Below, piece after piece: positions 17,701-25,586 of a stretch of 64,000 nucleotides of DNA. A program made the position numbers and the translations under genes. A model generated the notes under the pieces. The model searched no databases. It saw nothing but the letters and a program-made list of their open reading frames with translations, and was not told the DNA's origin. The DNA lies in NCBI GenBank assembly GCA_017458125.1, contig JAFTGB010000041.1, positions 62,001-126,000 on the forward strand, in the 5' to 3' direction. The DNA comes from Prevotella sp. (GTDB taxonomy: Bacteria > Bacteroidota > Bacteroidia > Bacteroidales > Bacteroidaceae). Within the stretch, counting starts at the first letter, position 1. Each line of letters opens with the position of its first letter.

Positions 17701-19050
17701 GGCGATATAAGGGACTATAGCGGCACGGACTTGGTTGCCAATTTGTCGGGCAACGGCACCACTGGAGTATTCCTGCTGACGGTAGACACAGCAGGGGGGC
17801 ATTACTTTGATGTGGTCTATGCAAAAGACAGTTCTACCGACGACTACAACGACAACGCTGTATTGGAACTGAACCTTGACACGATTTGGGTCAGCACGTC
17901 GAAGATAGTGACCGATGCCAGCGGCAACGAGACCGCAGCGGGCTGGAGTGAGCCTGTTCGTTGGAACGGCCCTCATGGCAAGATGGGACGTAACTTCTAC
18001 TACGACGGCGTGTATGACAGCAGCAAGACGTATAGCGTCACGGACTATGAAGCCCCGTTTGTTTCTTACGGTGCCAACTACTACGTGCGCGTCGGCGAAG
18101 GCAGCTGTCAGGGTGTGACACCCTCTGCTGGCAGTCCTTATTGGGAGCTGATGACATCGACGTTCAAGTATCTCATCACGGCGGCGATATTCTCTGAGTA
18201 TGCCAAGTTGGGCAGCTGGGTATTCAACAGTGACTATATGTTCTCTGCCAACGACGCAAGCGGTCAACCTCGCGGCAGTCAGGATTACACTGGTATGACC
18301 GACGCCAAGAAGACATCAGGTTTCATTCCCACGGTTGCTATGGATGCTGCCAATGGCCGTTCTTCTTTCAGTGGAGACAAGGTGCGCTTCAACCCCGATG
18401 GAAGCGGATGGTTGGCTGACGGTAACATCAGCTGGAACAGCAGCGGCAGTGCCGAGTTCAGCGGCGAGGTTACGGCGACGAGCGGCAGTATAGCTGGATT
18501 TCAGATTAATCAAGACTTTCTCGGCACTCAAAATGACCACCACACACAAGGTTTTATGATGACCATACAGAGTTTGGCGTACTATTACGGTGGGAAGTAC
18601 GTCTCTATTGGAACAAACGACAACGCTATTAGCGTGACTGGTTTTTCAGGGGCAACAGCCTTATACACTGAAGGCGGTGATGTCCTGCACAAATTGGGTG
18701 CAAACGACTCGTTTACCGTGGGCGATGCTTCGTCTGTGAACACAGGTGAGACTGTAATCCTGAGCAAGTTTGAAGCACGCGGCGATGTCGCCATTGGCGG
18801 GTCAGTCATCACGGATAGCAGCATGCAGGATTATCTTCCGTTGGCTGCAAACACCAGAAAGGGGCAACTGCTGTTGTTCTCCTCTGGCGATTGGGAAATA
18901 AAAACCAGTAGCACTGTATGGATATACGATGAAGACGGACGTGTAAAGAAGAATGGTGGAACGTTTGAAAGGACGGGGCCGTTCATGCTGGTGTGTGTCG
19001 GCTTTAACAGTAGTAACGTAGCTTTATGGCAATATTTTAGCGGTAGGTAA
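11716..19050 (+). CDS. Giant tail hub / fibre fusion protein (host-recognition)
   Basis: A 2,444-residue protein from the ATG at 11716; the frame is open 10 codons further upstream. Residues 1 to ~745 look like a baseplate hub (beta-rich, ending in NAQIPTYDITLRNDKEVGTI and a helix EQINSL). A Ser/Gly linker (~746-763) joins this to a fibre part beginning MTANQINSLIEGTGEKLFLS. The fibre has many Trp/Gly/Tyr/Asp-rich beta modules, including WIYTGKSEPTTF and GPHGKMGRNFYYDGVYD, and a segment WLADGNISWNSSGSAEFSGE near residues 2,235-2,255 of a type common in Bacteroidota phage fibres. The last ~195 residues form a distinct, more AT-rich tip. Likely role: tail tip and receptor binding. Confidence 0.75.
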   Translation: MSRWTIYDKNGNERAVQWSADVSENVGEYANPQLEYRGTWMGECFVTLTVKCAVPVDFHIGDYIVYRGEKFVINYDPSVVKKARRGTYGEGFTYENVKFNALHNELTEVMFIDYVLGDNGLHYTSLPVFPFFAASIDDFCDRLQANTNRYCENNGIAADDRWLFLTPTLDRTVQRALSCGMSETEAVRRWNEAYGSGTSIDEIKTDVSVSISNQTIWNAMTMIKNSFGLNFVNRSRSVIIGSAGLPTNHIFEYGKGNGLYEIERVADSEQQIVTKLYAYGNETNLPVRYYANAGTTCWAVPSEITHNGTTYHVLDIAYNSGCFTNEGNTESVRFWVCTIKNERGDTATARVYHPSVFSLGDVLPDIDTKTIIVVADDGTFMPTGARLTFLSGIDKDKWPSDMRTHPENLPNNMAVNRLMLPGFPSMSLYEWVKANGGTDYNDATGLATWHGYTAYFSKDKYQPYILSLNSDELGIREYAKTFDGSDGDEDIFPTIEGTGFDTIQSAEQVDDNGIFAEGDDEPTVTLTLPSFGADFDLKEQAGLGDSPAIVMKDGYCGGRSFSFEAANVVKNTNGTFTVKCKREHDSLLDLWFPYSYNKSKGQPSSADEPYQVCAGDKYVLTGIPMTSTYVEANAVKLLEASLLWLSKNDYTRHTYLPKVDEIYMARQHDTYLRGETARSLYLTIKEGDLLRFMDEDLHIGDSMIFIDSLTIKEYGNAQIPTYDITLRNDKEVGTIERMQEQINSLSVGSSSRSGGGSGGSGGGMTANQINSLIEGTGEKLFLSKKKDDTAEGRITFLKGLEAVGGVLVRGVLSAWEAVTNRVRSENYTDDTGFELTNDNGAGASQLTVDYIRARRKLIAESVEVKEYHASAGDEIFTGATAEISRVDYFDSEGQQLGVHQRKVPFTLNGVLLMLRKVMGTARLEPRGIAADSRSVRGALSAAERQQIARVRCYFLASDGERDVENWWAVGDLAYCMTQNLTRTPRDSRVGSSEKAGNVFWWRQVIAVDADSAVTLDDGKEYHYIDFAVNYAEEQAGTYNNSAYLSDLPAPGDKCMQFGNVSNSDRMNAIMVEVNGVGNVNAPDIVFYRGIYTYSLDRCWWGGESCRKAKLSPSTGWEFTGPDFKFITEYGQARVPVDRGAWSLIPKERDVREPHGQVIKCYYFDRVTHLGSLWLCVKADDYIWLKNEGTAESPVWNYWGTTDPRTQPDYSDDLYQRVLDYTTVEPSENAPTVWQKQVAKGETPVPVSAYQWNQSPTVAPSPLPATGATLPSEGWTATAPARPGNGYYLWMTMCSRYSDGSYTPWGDAVCITGGQGSAGEDAKEREWIYTGKSEPTTFSGDTLPANIKKDVDGTTRTDDYIATTDDFVPQGWQDTAIAIDETANRYVYASWRVWDKQTQRWGSFQPPILWGNWGVKGEDGDGVQYVFKLFDHELTDTERETTYKPTRQGLEPTQEGEWIPAGWSDDPLSTTSQLKWCYCSTIKRIGGEWGDFEKLALWAKWSEDGTSPWVADLDNEMDSVVCDANGHPTSEQTVTTGVSLVYGGERRAATVAVYKDRACEQPYTNSETMENGLAVYWTKGAWSSLTVSVKVGSALTISGSMNFYVKITDGESGVFRLLVFTVNGMRPGADGKPATIYNLLPSEKQVSVGRNTDGTYNPATFSMTCGYTKNVGGVMTTVDNVQAKIDDKYELYYRLRDRESQQMGNYVLYRNTHGGQVPVWNVGDYDKVEFVLSTASIPAAVSDSNIIDRETVPVVADGKQGEQGNNGDAAVTVRFSRNPVVFQGNSLGQSVNTTVITIYPVVYVGGTPVNATSVAPKSKPSGLDVTIRNVAAEWDGVETQPVDISPTDIGVAEGALTGIVELTIGYGDNKTVTGSVVTTVAHSGTSGNGVKEIFKASDTKPDTPSGTDVLPAGWSEQPPVLTTGLTYSVTGDWTRRGNTLTSPATTEDGGVYRSRVSFTTNGKATIAVRLTVSSEETYDIAAIAAADNNFLEGKTAGDIRDYSGTDLVANLSGNGTTGVFLLTVDTAGGHYFDVVYAKDSSTDDYNDNAVLELNLDTIWVSTSKIVTDASGNETAAGWSEPVRWNGPHGKMGRNFYYDGVYDSSKTYSVTDYEAPFVSYGANYYVRVGEGSCQGVTPSAGSPYWELMTSTFKYLITAAIFSEYAKLGSWVFNSDYMFSANDASGQPRGSQDYTGMTDAKKTSGFIPTVAMDAANGRSSFSGDKVRFNPDGSGWLADGNISWNSSGSAEFSGEVTATSGSIAGFQINQDFLGTQNDHHTQGFMMTIQSLAYYYGGKYVSIGTNDNAISVTGFSGATALYTEGGDVLHKLGANDSFTVGDASSVNTGETVILSKFEARGDVAIGGSVITDSSMQDYLPLAANTRKGQLLLFSSGDWEIKTSSTVWIYDEDGRVKKNGGTFERTGPFMLVCVGFNSSNVALWQYFSGR

Positions 19051-19073
19051 TAATCTTTTAACAACAATACGAC

Positions 19074-19358
19074 ATGACTGAAGAAGAGGTAAGAAACATA
19101 GTGATGAGCGTGCTCGCAGAGTTAGGCGTAGCACTCTCGAATGACGGTGAGGTGCCCGAGGTGATGACGCTGGACGGGACGGAGATGCTGTTCGGCATGA
19201 GAACGGTTGGCGGTACGCCCAGCTACTTCAAAGTGCAGGCGGGTTCTATCGGCATCCCGCAGACGGCTACGGTGAAGGCAGTACGGTCGCTGACACAGGC
19301 GGAGTATGACGCGCTGGCAGCTCCGGACGCGACGACGCTGTACGTAATAACGAATTAG
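19074..19358 (+). CDS. Small tail-associated protein with DATTLY C-terminal motif
   Basis: A 94-residue protein starting 24 bases after the giant fibre gene. The N-terminal helix is followed by a central DGTEMLFGMRTVGGTPSYFKV segment, and the C-terminus is LTQAEYDALAAPDATTLYVI plus TN. The final motif recurs at the end of the next protein (VPDATTLYNITD). Short proteins ending this way are frequent beside phage tail fibres and may be fibre adaptors or tip proteins. Function is inferred from context. Confidence 0.55.
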   Translation: MTEEEVRNIVMSVLAELGVALSNDGEVPEVMTLDGTEMLFGMRTVGGTPSYFKVQAGSIGIPQTATVKAVRSLTQAEYDALAAPDATTLYVITN

Positions 19359-19397
19359 AATGAAATGCTAAAAATGAAACATTAAATATTAAACATT

Positions 19398-20456
19398 ATG
19401 ATTGTTAAAGGGAAAAAGGCCGTGCGCCTCTGTCTGGGTGCCAAGGATGCTGACGCAGAGTACGTGATGCTGAACGGTCACAAGGTCTGGCCGTATGATG
19501 ACAGCGTGGCGCACCCCTTCACGCTGCTGTCACGTGCTGACGGCAACGAGATGACGCTGACGCTGACGGCTCCTGACCCCGCCGAGGGCGAGGATGCCGA
19601 GACGCTGGATGTCGAGGTGTGGGTGGACGGTGCCGCATCGCCGACTGTGCTGACGGCCACGGCGGGCACGCCTCTGCTGCTGGCCACGCTTGACCGCACA
19701 CACAGGGTTCGCGTGCGGCTGGGCGATTATACTCCCTCGTCGACGCGCTATGTCACCTTCTCGGCCACGGACAGCTACGAAGTCTACGGCGACCTGCTAA
19801 CGCTGAAGGGCAAGACGGAGGTGAACGGCTACGACTACTACCGCCTGTTCTACGGTAGTACGACACTCGTGCACTCTCGCGGGCTGGTGATGCCGTCGGT
19901 GGCCATGGCCACGTACTGCTTCGCCGCCATGTTCCTATACTGCACGGCACTTGTCGACGCGCCCGAGCTGCCCGCCATGAAACTGGCCAGGTACTGCTAC
20001 TACGAAATGTTCTACAGATGCACTGCATTGAAACGTGCTCAGCGCATACTGCCAGCGACGAAGCTGGCGAACTATTGCTACCGGGCAATGTTCAGATATT
20101 CCGGTATAGAGATTGCCCCAGTTATGCCAGCAGAGAAATTAGTCACACAGTGCTACCACGACCAGCTCCGCAACTGTAATAGCCTTCGGTGGGTTAAGGC
20201 GTTGTTCACCACCACTCCGGGAAGTACCACAGCGGGCAACTGGATGTATAGTTCACGTAATGAAAGTAGTTGCGTATTCGTGAAGAACGAAGAAGCTACA
20301 TGGACTACTACGGGTCAGCACAGCGTGCCGGGAAATTGGACGCAGTACACCTGCGCCCCCGACGACTACACTACACCGTGGGACGGGACTTGGGAAGAAC
20401 CTGAACAGGAAGAAGCCGTTCCTGACGCGACGACGCTGTATAATATTACAGATTAG
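19398..20456 (+). CDS. Tail receptor-binding candidate with Cys/Tyr leucine-rich-like repeats
   Basis: A 352-residue protein. Residues ~1-30 form a short adaptor that mentions a typical GHKVWPYDD stretch, ~35-115 a beta domain, and ~164-268 four to five ~24-residue repeats of the form LPAxKLAxYCYxxMFxxCTAL. The repeats resemble BspA-type surface leucine-rich repeats of Bacteroidota. The C-terminus ends in PDATTLYNITD, shared with the preceding protein. Position after the fibre gene and a repeat domain suited to binding suggest a receptor-binding or decoration role; it could also be a lysogenic surface protein. Confidence 0.6.
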   Translation: MIVKGKKAVRLCLGAKDADAEYVMLNGHKVWPYDDSVAHPFTLLSRADGNEMTLTLTAPDPAEGEDAETLDVEVWVDGAASPTVLTATAGTPLLLATLDRTHRVRVRLGDYTPSSTRYVTFSATDSYEVYGDLLTLKGKTEVNGYDYYRLFYGSTTLVHSRGLVMPSVAMATYCFAAMFLYCTALVDAPELPAMKLARYCYYEMFYRCTALKRAQRILPATKLANYCYRAMFRYSGIEIAPVMPAEKLVTQCYHDQLRNCNSLRWVKALFTTTPGSTTAGNWMYSSRNESSCVFVKNEEATWTTTGQHSVPGNWTQYTCAPDDYTTPWDGTWEEPEQEEAVPDATTLYNITD

Positions 20457-20592
20457 ATACTCCAAATGAGTAATGAGGAATGAAAAAATGATGTTATCAT
20501 AAGCTTCAAACTTCTATGCGCTGCGCAATAAGGAGCGTGTTAAATTGAAAATAAGAATTGGTACAAAAAGCGATTGTTTTATTTCAAAATCC

Positions 20593-20623
20593 TTGGTGGT
20601 ATGGAATAAATTTCGTATATTTG
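20593..20623 (+). promoter_or_regulatory. Promoter for the 20645 gene
   Basis: TTGG (20593-20596), 19 bases, TATATTTG (20616-20623) matches the Bacteroidota -33/-7 pattern. Transcription would start near 20630, which supports the ATG at 20645 over the upstream in-frame start at 20558. Confidence 0.6.
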
Positions 20624-20644
20624 CACCAAGAAAGAAGTGAAGTT

Positions 20645-20992
20645 ATGCTTGGAATATTATCTACTCTTTATGCGCTCTTAGGGGTTGGTGCCGGATCTTA
20701 TCTTGCTGGTTCCGGTGCGCGGTCTCTTTGCAGGAGTATTAAACCCAAGGAAGGTAGAAGGGACATTCCTGTAAAGAAACTCCACAAGAAATGTCTCATC
20801 ATGGTGGACGAGGCCTACTATAACAGTGCAGCACAGAAGTATGTGGCAAAGGTGAGGTCCACCTTGACCAACGACTACGAATTCATCTGGTGTGACACTG
20901 AAAAGGAAATGCGCTCACGGATAGACGAGGCAGTACAGTACATGAGCCGGAATATAGACGACCATCTCAGGAAGGCAAGGAGCAGAAACTAA
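20645..20992 (+). CDS. Small single-helix membrane-anchored protein, unknown function
   Basis: A 115-residue protein from the ATG at 20645. It has one N-terminal hydrophobic helix with small residues (TLYALLGVGAGSYLAG), then a basic and mixed soluble domain. The frame is open for 29 more codons upstream but that part lies over the promoter. It stands alone between the fibre module and the second tape measure, each with its own promoter. It does not resemble a holin, which would have little soluble domain. No family recognised. Confidence 0.55.
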   Translation: MLGILSTLYALLGVGAGSYLAGSGARSLCRSIKPKEGRRDIPVKKLHKKCLIMVDEAYYNSAAQKYVAKVRSTLTNDYEFIWCDTEKEMRSRIDEAVQYMSRNIDDHLRKARSRN

Positions 20993-20996
20993 GTAT

Positions 20997-21027
20997 TTTT
21001 ACTTTCCGTATTATAAGTATACCTTTG
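20997..21027 (+). promoter_or_regulatory. Promoter for the second tape measure unit
   Basis: TTTT (20997-21000), 19 bases, TACCTTTG (21020-21027), which fits TAnnTTTG. The ATG at 21057 is 30 bases downstream. This makes the second tape measure and hub genes an independent transcription unit. Confidence 0.6.
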
Positions 21028-21056
21028 CGAGTGAGTAATTCGTGAAGGTATTTTTT

Positions 21057-24000
21057 ATGGAAAAAGACGACATATACAGAAGCGTCATCCGGCTGAACAC
21101 GGAGGATGCGCAGAACAAGATGGAGGACCTGAAGAAGAGGGTTCAGGACCTTGTGGCACTCCGTGACACCATCGACAAGAAAAAGGACTCCGGCTACTAC
21201 AAGACCGTGAGCCAGCAAATCAGCAAGGCGAAGGTAGAGCTGAAGGTGTACGAGAACGAGGTGATGAAGACCATTCAGACGCTCGACAACCTCGGCAATG
21301 CTTCAGCAAAGGATATCCGTAGTGCCCAGAAGGCTTTGCAGAAGATGATCGATGCAAAACCACAGGGGGCTGAGGAGATGGGCGATTTCGTCAGAAGACT
21401 CCAGGATGTGAAACAGGAACTGCAAAGCATCGCCACCATGAGAGCCTTCGACGAGGTGAAGGCAGGTATTACCGGCACAGGGAAGAGTGCCCATCAGTTG
21501 GGTGCGGAGATGCGCTTTCTCCGCGAGACCTCGGATAATATCGGTTCTGCATCCGTCCAACAGCTGGAGAAAGCACTTGAGGTGGCACGCGAGCACCTGA
21601 AGGTGGCCAAGCAGGGCAGCAATGCCTATGAGCGGTCATCGGAATACATCCGTGTGTATTCTGCACAACTGGAAGCCATAAAGGAGAAACAGAAACAGTC
21701 GAACACGCTCATTGACCGTTACAACAAGGAACTGAAAGATGCAAACCAAGAGTCGAAATCCGTGAGGAACGAGACGGAACTGATAAATCGTACATTGGGT
21801 AACATCAGCGGAGCCAGCGTACGAGACCTGGAATACTCTATCAAGGTCCTGAATGAGCAGATGAAGGATATGGACCGAAGTTCTGACGCATATCTGAAGG
21901 CAGAGAAAAAATTGAGAAAGCTGCGCACAGAGATGGAACGGACAAGGCTGGAATCTTCTGCCCAACAGTCTGCATGGGGCAAATTCATCACGTTCCTGAA
22001 TACGAACTGGGGGGCTATTACCCAAATTCTAGGTACTTTAACGGGGCTTACCATGACGGTACGTAAATCCGTCCAAGACTATGCCACCATGGAGGAAGAG
22101 ATGGCCAACGTCAGGAAATACACTGGTCTTGCTACTGAAGGTGTGGTGGAATTGAATGAAGAACTGAAAAAGTGGGATACCAGAACTAAGCGAGAAGACC
22201 TAAACAAACTTGCTGGTGCTGCCGGACGTCTCGGTATTCAGACGAAGGAAGGTGCATTGGAATTTGCCGATGGTGCAAACATGATCAAGGTGGCGTTAGG
22301 TGATGATTTGGGCGAAGATGCCGTTGACCAGATAGGAAAACTGGCCATGGCTTTCGGTGAGGACGAGCGCATGGGACTGCGTGGTGCCATGCTGGCCACC
22401 GGTTCTGCAGTCAACGAGCTGGCTCAGAACTCCAGCGCTAACGCCGGATTCCTCGTTGACTACACGGCTCGCGTGGCTGGCTTCGGCAAGCAACTGGGGC
22501 TGACACAGGCACAGATTATGGGATACGGAGCCGTGATGGACGAGAACCTTCTGCGTGACGAAATGGCCGCTACAGCCTTTGGAAACATGCTCACGAAGAT
22601 GCAGACGGACACAGAGAAATTCGCTCGCATCGCTGGACAGAATGTGGAGGATTTCACTAAGCTCCTGAATGAGGATGCCAACCAGGCAATCCTCAACCTG
22701 GCCGACAGCCTGCGCAGTCAGGATCCGAAGACAATGATGAAGATGCTCGATGACATGGGGCTGGATGGCAGCCGTGCCGTTGCGGTGCTTGCTACCATGG
22801 CCGACAAAATAGATGATGTCAGGGAACGCCAGGAACTGGCCACTAAAGCTTACAAGGAAGCAACCAGCATTACAAAAGAATACGAGGTAATGAACAATAC
22901 CGTCCAGGCACGCCTCGATAAATGCAAGAACAAGTTCCATGAGATGACGATAGAACTTGGTGCCCAGCTGCTGCCCATAGTCGGATATACATGCACAGGA
23001 TTCTCCATGCTGGTGAAAGGGCTCTCGACGACCACAAAGTTCGTAGCCGAGAATGCAGGTCAGATAACAGCAGCTGCAGTAGCTATTGCCGCATACACGG
23101 CATACGTCAATGCGGCCACCATAGCAACGAAGCTGCACACCGCTTGGGTGACAGCAGCAAAACTGGCTACTGAGGCATGGAACTTTGTTACGAAGATGAG
23201 TCCCGTCGGCCTCTTGATTGCAGCCCTGACAGCTGCTGTTGCCCTGTTCATCAAGTACCGCGACCGCATCGATGGGGCAAGCGAGGCCACATCGATGCTC
23301 AGGCAGGCCGGAGCCAAACTTGCCGGAATCCTGGCGCAGGTGACAGGATGGGTGATTAATCTGGTCAGATGGGTTGTGTCACTGTATGACAAGTTTTCTT
23401 TCCTCAGGAAAATCATACAGCTGCTGGTGACAGCCTTCACAACCGGCTTCACGACCATCACCATAGCCGTAAAATACCTGATAGACGAACTTGGAGCAGT
23501 TGCTACCGTCATCGAGGGAATCTTCACGCTTGACTGGGACAAAATAAAGGAAGGCTACAAGCAGGGCTTCAAGGCTATAGCCGATGCTGCAGTCGCCCAA
23601 TTCAACAATATCAAGCGGACTGTAAAGGAAACGTTCTCTGCTCCTCCTGCAGGGACTGGAGCAAGTGCAGTTGCTGCAGGAGCGACTGTTGGGGCAGTAA
23701 TCGGAAAGGCTGCAGCAGACAAGCCTGTAGAGCAAACGCTGCCGGAGATTGTCGTGAAACCACAGAAAAAACAGACGTATGTTTCGGATGCCGATGAGAA
23801 GAAAGCCGAGGCTGACCGCAAGAAGCGCGAGGCAGAGGACAGGAAGCACCAGGCCGAGGAGAAGCGCACACTGCGCGAGCAGAGCAAGCAGCTGAAGGCC
23901 GAGACGGAACAGCGGCTGGCCGACCTGACACTGTCGTACAGCCAGGGCCTGATGGACTACCGCTCTTACCTGAGCGACCGCAAGAAACTGCAGCTGGAGG

Positions 24001-25586
24001 GCATCCGTGAGCGCATGAAACTCTATAAGGAGGGCACGGCTGAGTACATTGCCCTGCAGAACCAGGAGAAGATGATGCTCGCCCATGGCGACGAGGAGGA
24101 GCAGAGAATGTCGCTGAGCATGCTGGACAGGACACACCAGTTGAGAAAAGCTAAGATAGAGGCCCAGTATAATGACGAAAAGAGCGAAGGCTACCATAAC
24201 GAGTGGGCCATCAACGAGGCTCTTTTCGAGGCCGACATCGACTATCTGGAGAAAAAGAAGAAAAAATACCGCGAGGGCTCTCTGGAGCGCATGCAGATAG
24301 AGTGGGACATCGAGGACCGCAGCGCACAGCACCAGACGGAGCTTCGCACCAGGTTCCTGGAGCAGGCGGAACGCCTCCGTCAGGAGTATTTCCAGAAGTC
24401 ATCAAAGGAGCGCGAGGCTGAGGAACTGAAAGCCGTCAACGACATGTACGACGCCATGAAGGCGGCGGGCATGGCCAACGAAAAGGAACGGCAGGACCTG
24501 CTGACGGCCATCAGCGTGCGCTATGCCCGCGAGCGGGCCAACAAGGAGGTGGAAATCAGCTCTAAGGCACAGAAGGCCATCGACCGCGCACAGCAGGCGT
24601 TGGGTCAGCGCAAGGAGATTGGCGGCGATACCATGGTATCGACCGGTTTCAACTTCGCATCGTCTCTCTCCGAGTTCATCAGCACGCGCGAGCAGCTGAA
24701 GACGCAGTATGACCAGGGCATCATCGACTACCAGACCTACATGGAGGCCATGCAGGCTGTCAACGGTCAGGGATGGAGCAACATCCGCAATGCGGCAGCG
24801 TCCGCTCTCAACGGTGTTTCAAGCATCCTTGGCGGTGTCTCTGCATACGCCCAGGCATGCAGCGACCTCGAGGTGGCGCGTATCACGGCCAACTACGACA
24901 AGCAGATACAGGCCGCCGGCAACAATGCGAACAAACGCAAGAAACTGGAGGAGAAGCGTGACAAGGAAATCAAGAAGGCAAAGAACGAGGCCAACAAGAA
25001 GGCGATGACCATACAGATAGCACAGGCTATCGCATCGACGGCAGCCAACGCCATCTCGGCCTATGGTGCCGTCCTGATTCCCGGTGTGCCCTGGACGGTG
25101 CCTCTGGCTGTTGCGGCAGCTGCTGCTGCCACCGCCAGCGGCATGCTGCAGGTGGCCACCATCAAGAAACAGGCTCAGGCCCAGCAGACGGGCTACTACG
25201 AGGGCGGCTTCACAGGGGGCAAGCAATATAGGAAAGAGGCTGGCGTGGTGCACGAAGGCGAGTTCGTAGCCAACCATCAGGCAGTGAACAATCCCAATGT
25301 GCTGCCCATGCTGCAGTTCCTCGATCAGGCTCAGCGTAACAATACAGTCGGCTCCCTGACTGCAGAGGACATCTCCCGACAGCTTGCGCAGGGTAGCAGT
25401 GCTGTCGTGACTCCGATAGTAAACGTTCAGAATGATAATGAGGAACTGCGCCAAGAATTGGAGGGACTGCGCGAGACCAACCAACTGTTGCGCAAGCAGC
25501 TGGAGGAGGGCATAGGAATACTGTTCCCGATGGACTCGTTCGACCGCAGTTACAGGCATTACCAAAAACTGAAGAAAAGACCATGA
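21057..25586 (+). CDS. Second phage tail tape measure protein (TP901 type)
   Basis: A 1,509-residue protein from the ATG at 21057 (a GTG at 21042 is in frame). Residues 1-310 are coiled coil. Residues ~315-640 match the TP901 tape-measure core (SVQDYATMEEEMANVRKYTG and FADGANMIKVALG, then NELAQNSSA). Hydrophobic segments occur near 665-690 and 714-735, a charged coiled coil at ~900-1130, and a long hydrophobic stretch near 1324-1367. The C-terminal GGFTGG...HEGEFVANHQAV pattern is common in Bacteroidota tape measures. It is not a duplicate of the first tape measure: length, core motif and ends differ. It overlaps the next start by four bases (ATGA). Confidence 0.88.
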   Translation: MEKDDIYRSVIRLNTEDAQNKMEDLKKRVQDLVALRDTIDKKKDSGYYKTVSQQISKAKVELKVYENEVMKTIQTLDNLGNASAKDIRSAQKALQKMIDAKPQGAEEMGDFVRRLQDVKQELQSIATMRAFDEVKAGITGTGKSAHQLGAEMRFLRETSDNIGSASVQQLEKALEVAREHLKVAKQGSNAYERSSEYIRVYSAQLEAIKEKQKQSNTLIDRYNKELKDANQESKSVRNETELINRTLGNISGASVRDLEYSIKVLNEQMKDMDRSSDAYLKAEKKLRKLRTEMERTRLESSAQQSAWGKFITFLNTNWGAITQILGTLTGLTMTVRKSVQDYATMEEEMANVRKYTGLATEGVVELNEELKKWDTRTKREDLNKLAGAAGRLGIQTKEGALEFADGANMIKVALGDDLGEDAVDQIGKLAMAFGEDERMGLRGAMLATGSAVNELAQNSSANAGFLVDYTARVAGFGKQLGLTQAQIMGYGAVMDENLLRDEMAATAFGNMLTKMQTDTEKFARIAGQNVEDFTKLLNEDANQAILNLADSLRSQDPKTMMKMLDDMGLDGSRAVAVLATMADKIDDVRERQELATKAYKEATSITKEYEVMNNTVQARLDKCKNKFHEMTIELGAQLLPIVGYTCTGFSMLVKGLSTTTKFVAENAGQITAAAVAIAAYTAYVNAATIATKLHTAWVTAAKLATEAWNFVTKMSPVGLLIAALTAAVALFIKYRDRIDGASEATSMLRQAGAKLAGILAQVTGWVINLVRWVVSLYDKFSFLRKIIQLLVTAFTTGFTTITIAVKYLIDELGAVATVIEGIFTLDWDKIKEGYKQGFKAIADAAVAQFNNIKRTVKETFSAPPAGTGASAVAAGATVGAVIGKAAADKPVEQTLPEIVVKPQKKQTYVSDADEKKAEADRKKREAEDRKHQAEEKRTLREQSKQLKAETEQRLADLTLSYSQGLMDYRSYLSDRKKLQLEGIRERMKLYKEGTAEYIALQNQEKMMLAHGDEEEQRMSLSMLDRTHQLRKAKIEAQYNDEKSEGYHNEWAINEALFEADIDYLEKKKKKYREGSLERMQIEWDIEDRSAQHQTELRTRFLEQAERLRQEYFQKSSKEREAEELKAVNDMYDAMKAAGMANEKERQDLLTAISVRYARERANKEVEISSKAQKAIDRAQQALGQRKEIGGDTMVSTGFNFASSLSEFISTREQLKTQYDQGIIDYQTYMEAMQAVNGQGWSNIRNAAASALNGVSSILGGVSAYAQACSDLEVARITANYDKQIQAAGNNANKRKKLEEKRDKEIKKAKNEANKKAMTIQIAQAIASTAANAISAYGAVLIPGVPWTVPLAVAAAAAATASGMLQVATIKKQAQAQQTGYYEGGFTGGKQYRKEAGVVHEGEFVANHQAVNNPNVLPMLQFLDQAQRNNTVGSLTAEDISRQLAQGSSAVVTPIVNVQNDNEELRQELEGLRETNQLLRKQLEEGIGILFPMDSFDRSYRHYQKLKKRP

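Noticed and set aside
11716..20456. Diversity-generating retroelement acting on the fibre genes
   Set aside because: No reverse transcriptase or template/variable repeat pair is visible in the window; it could still lie to the left.
20645..20992. Holin
   Set aside because: Only one hydrophobic helix and a sizeable soluble domain, and no endolysin gene nearby.
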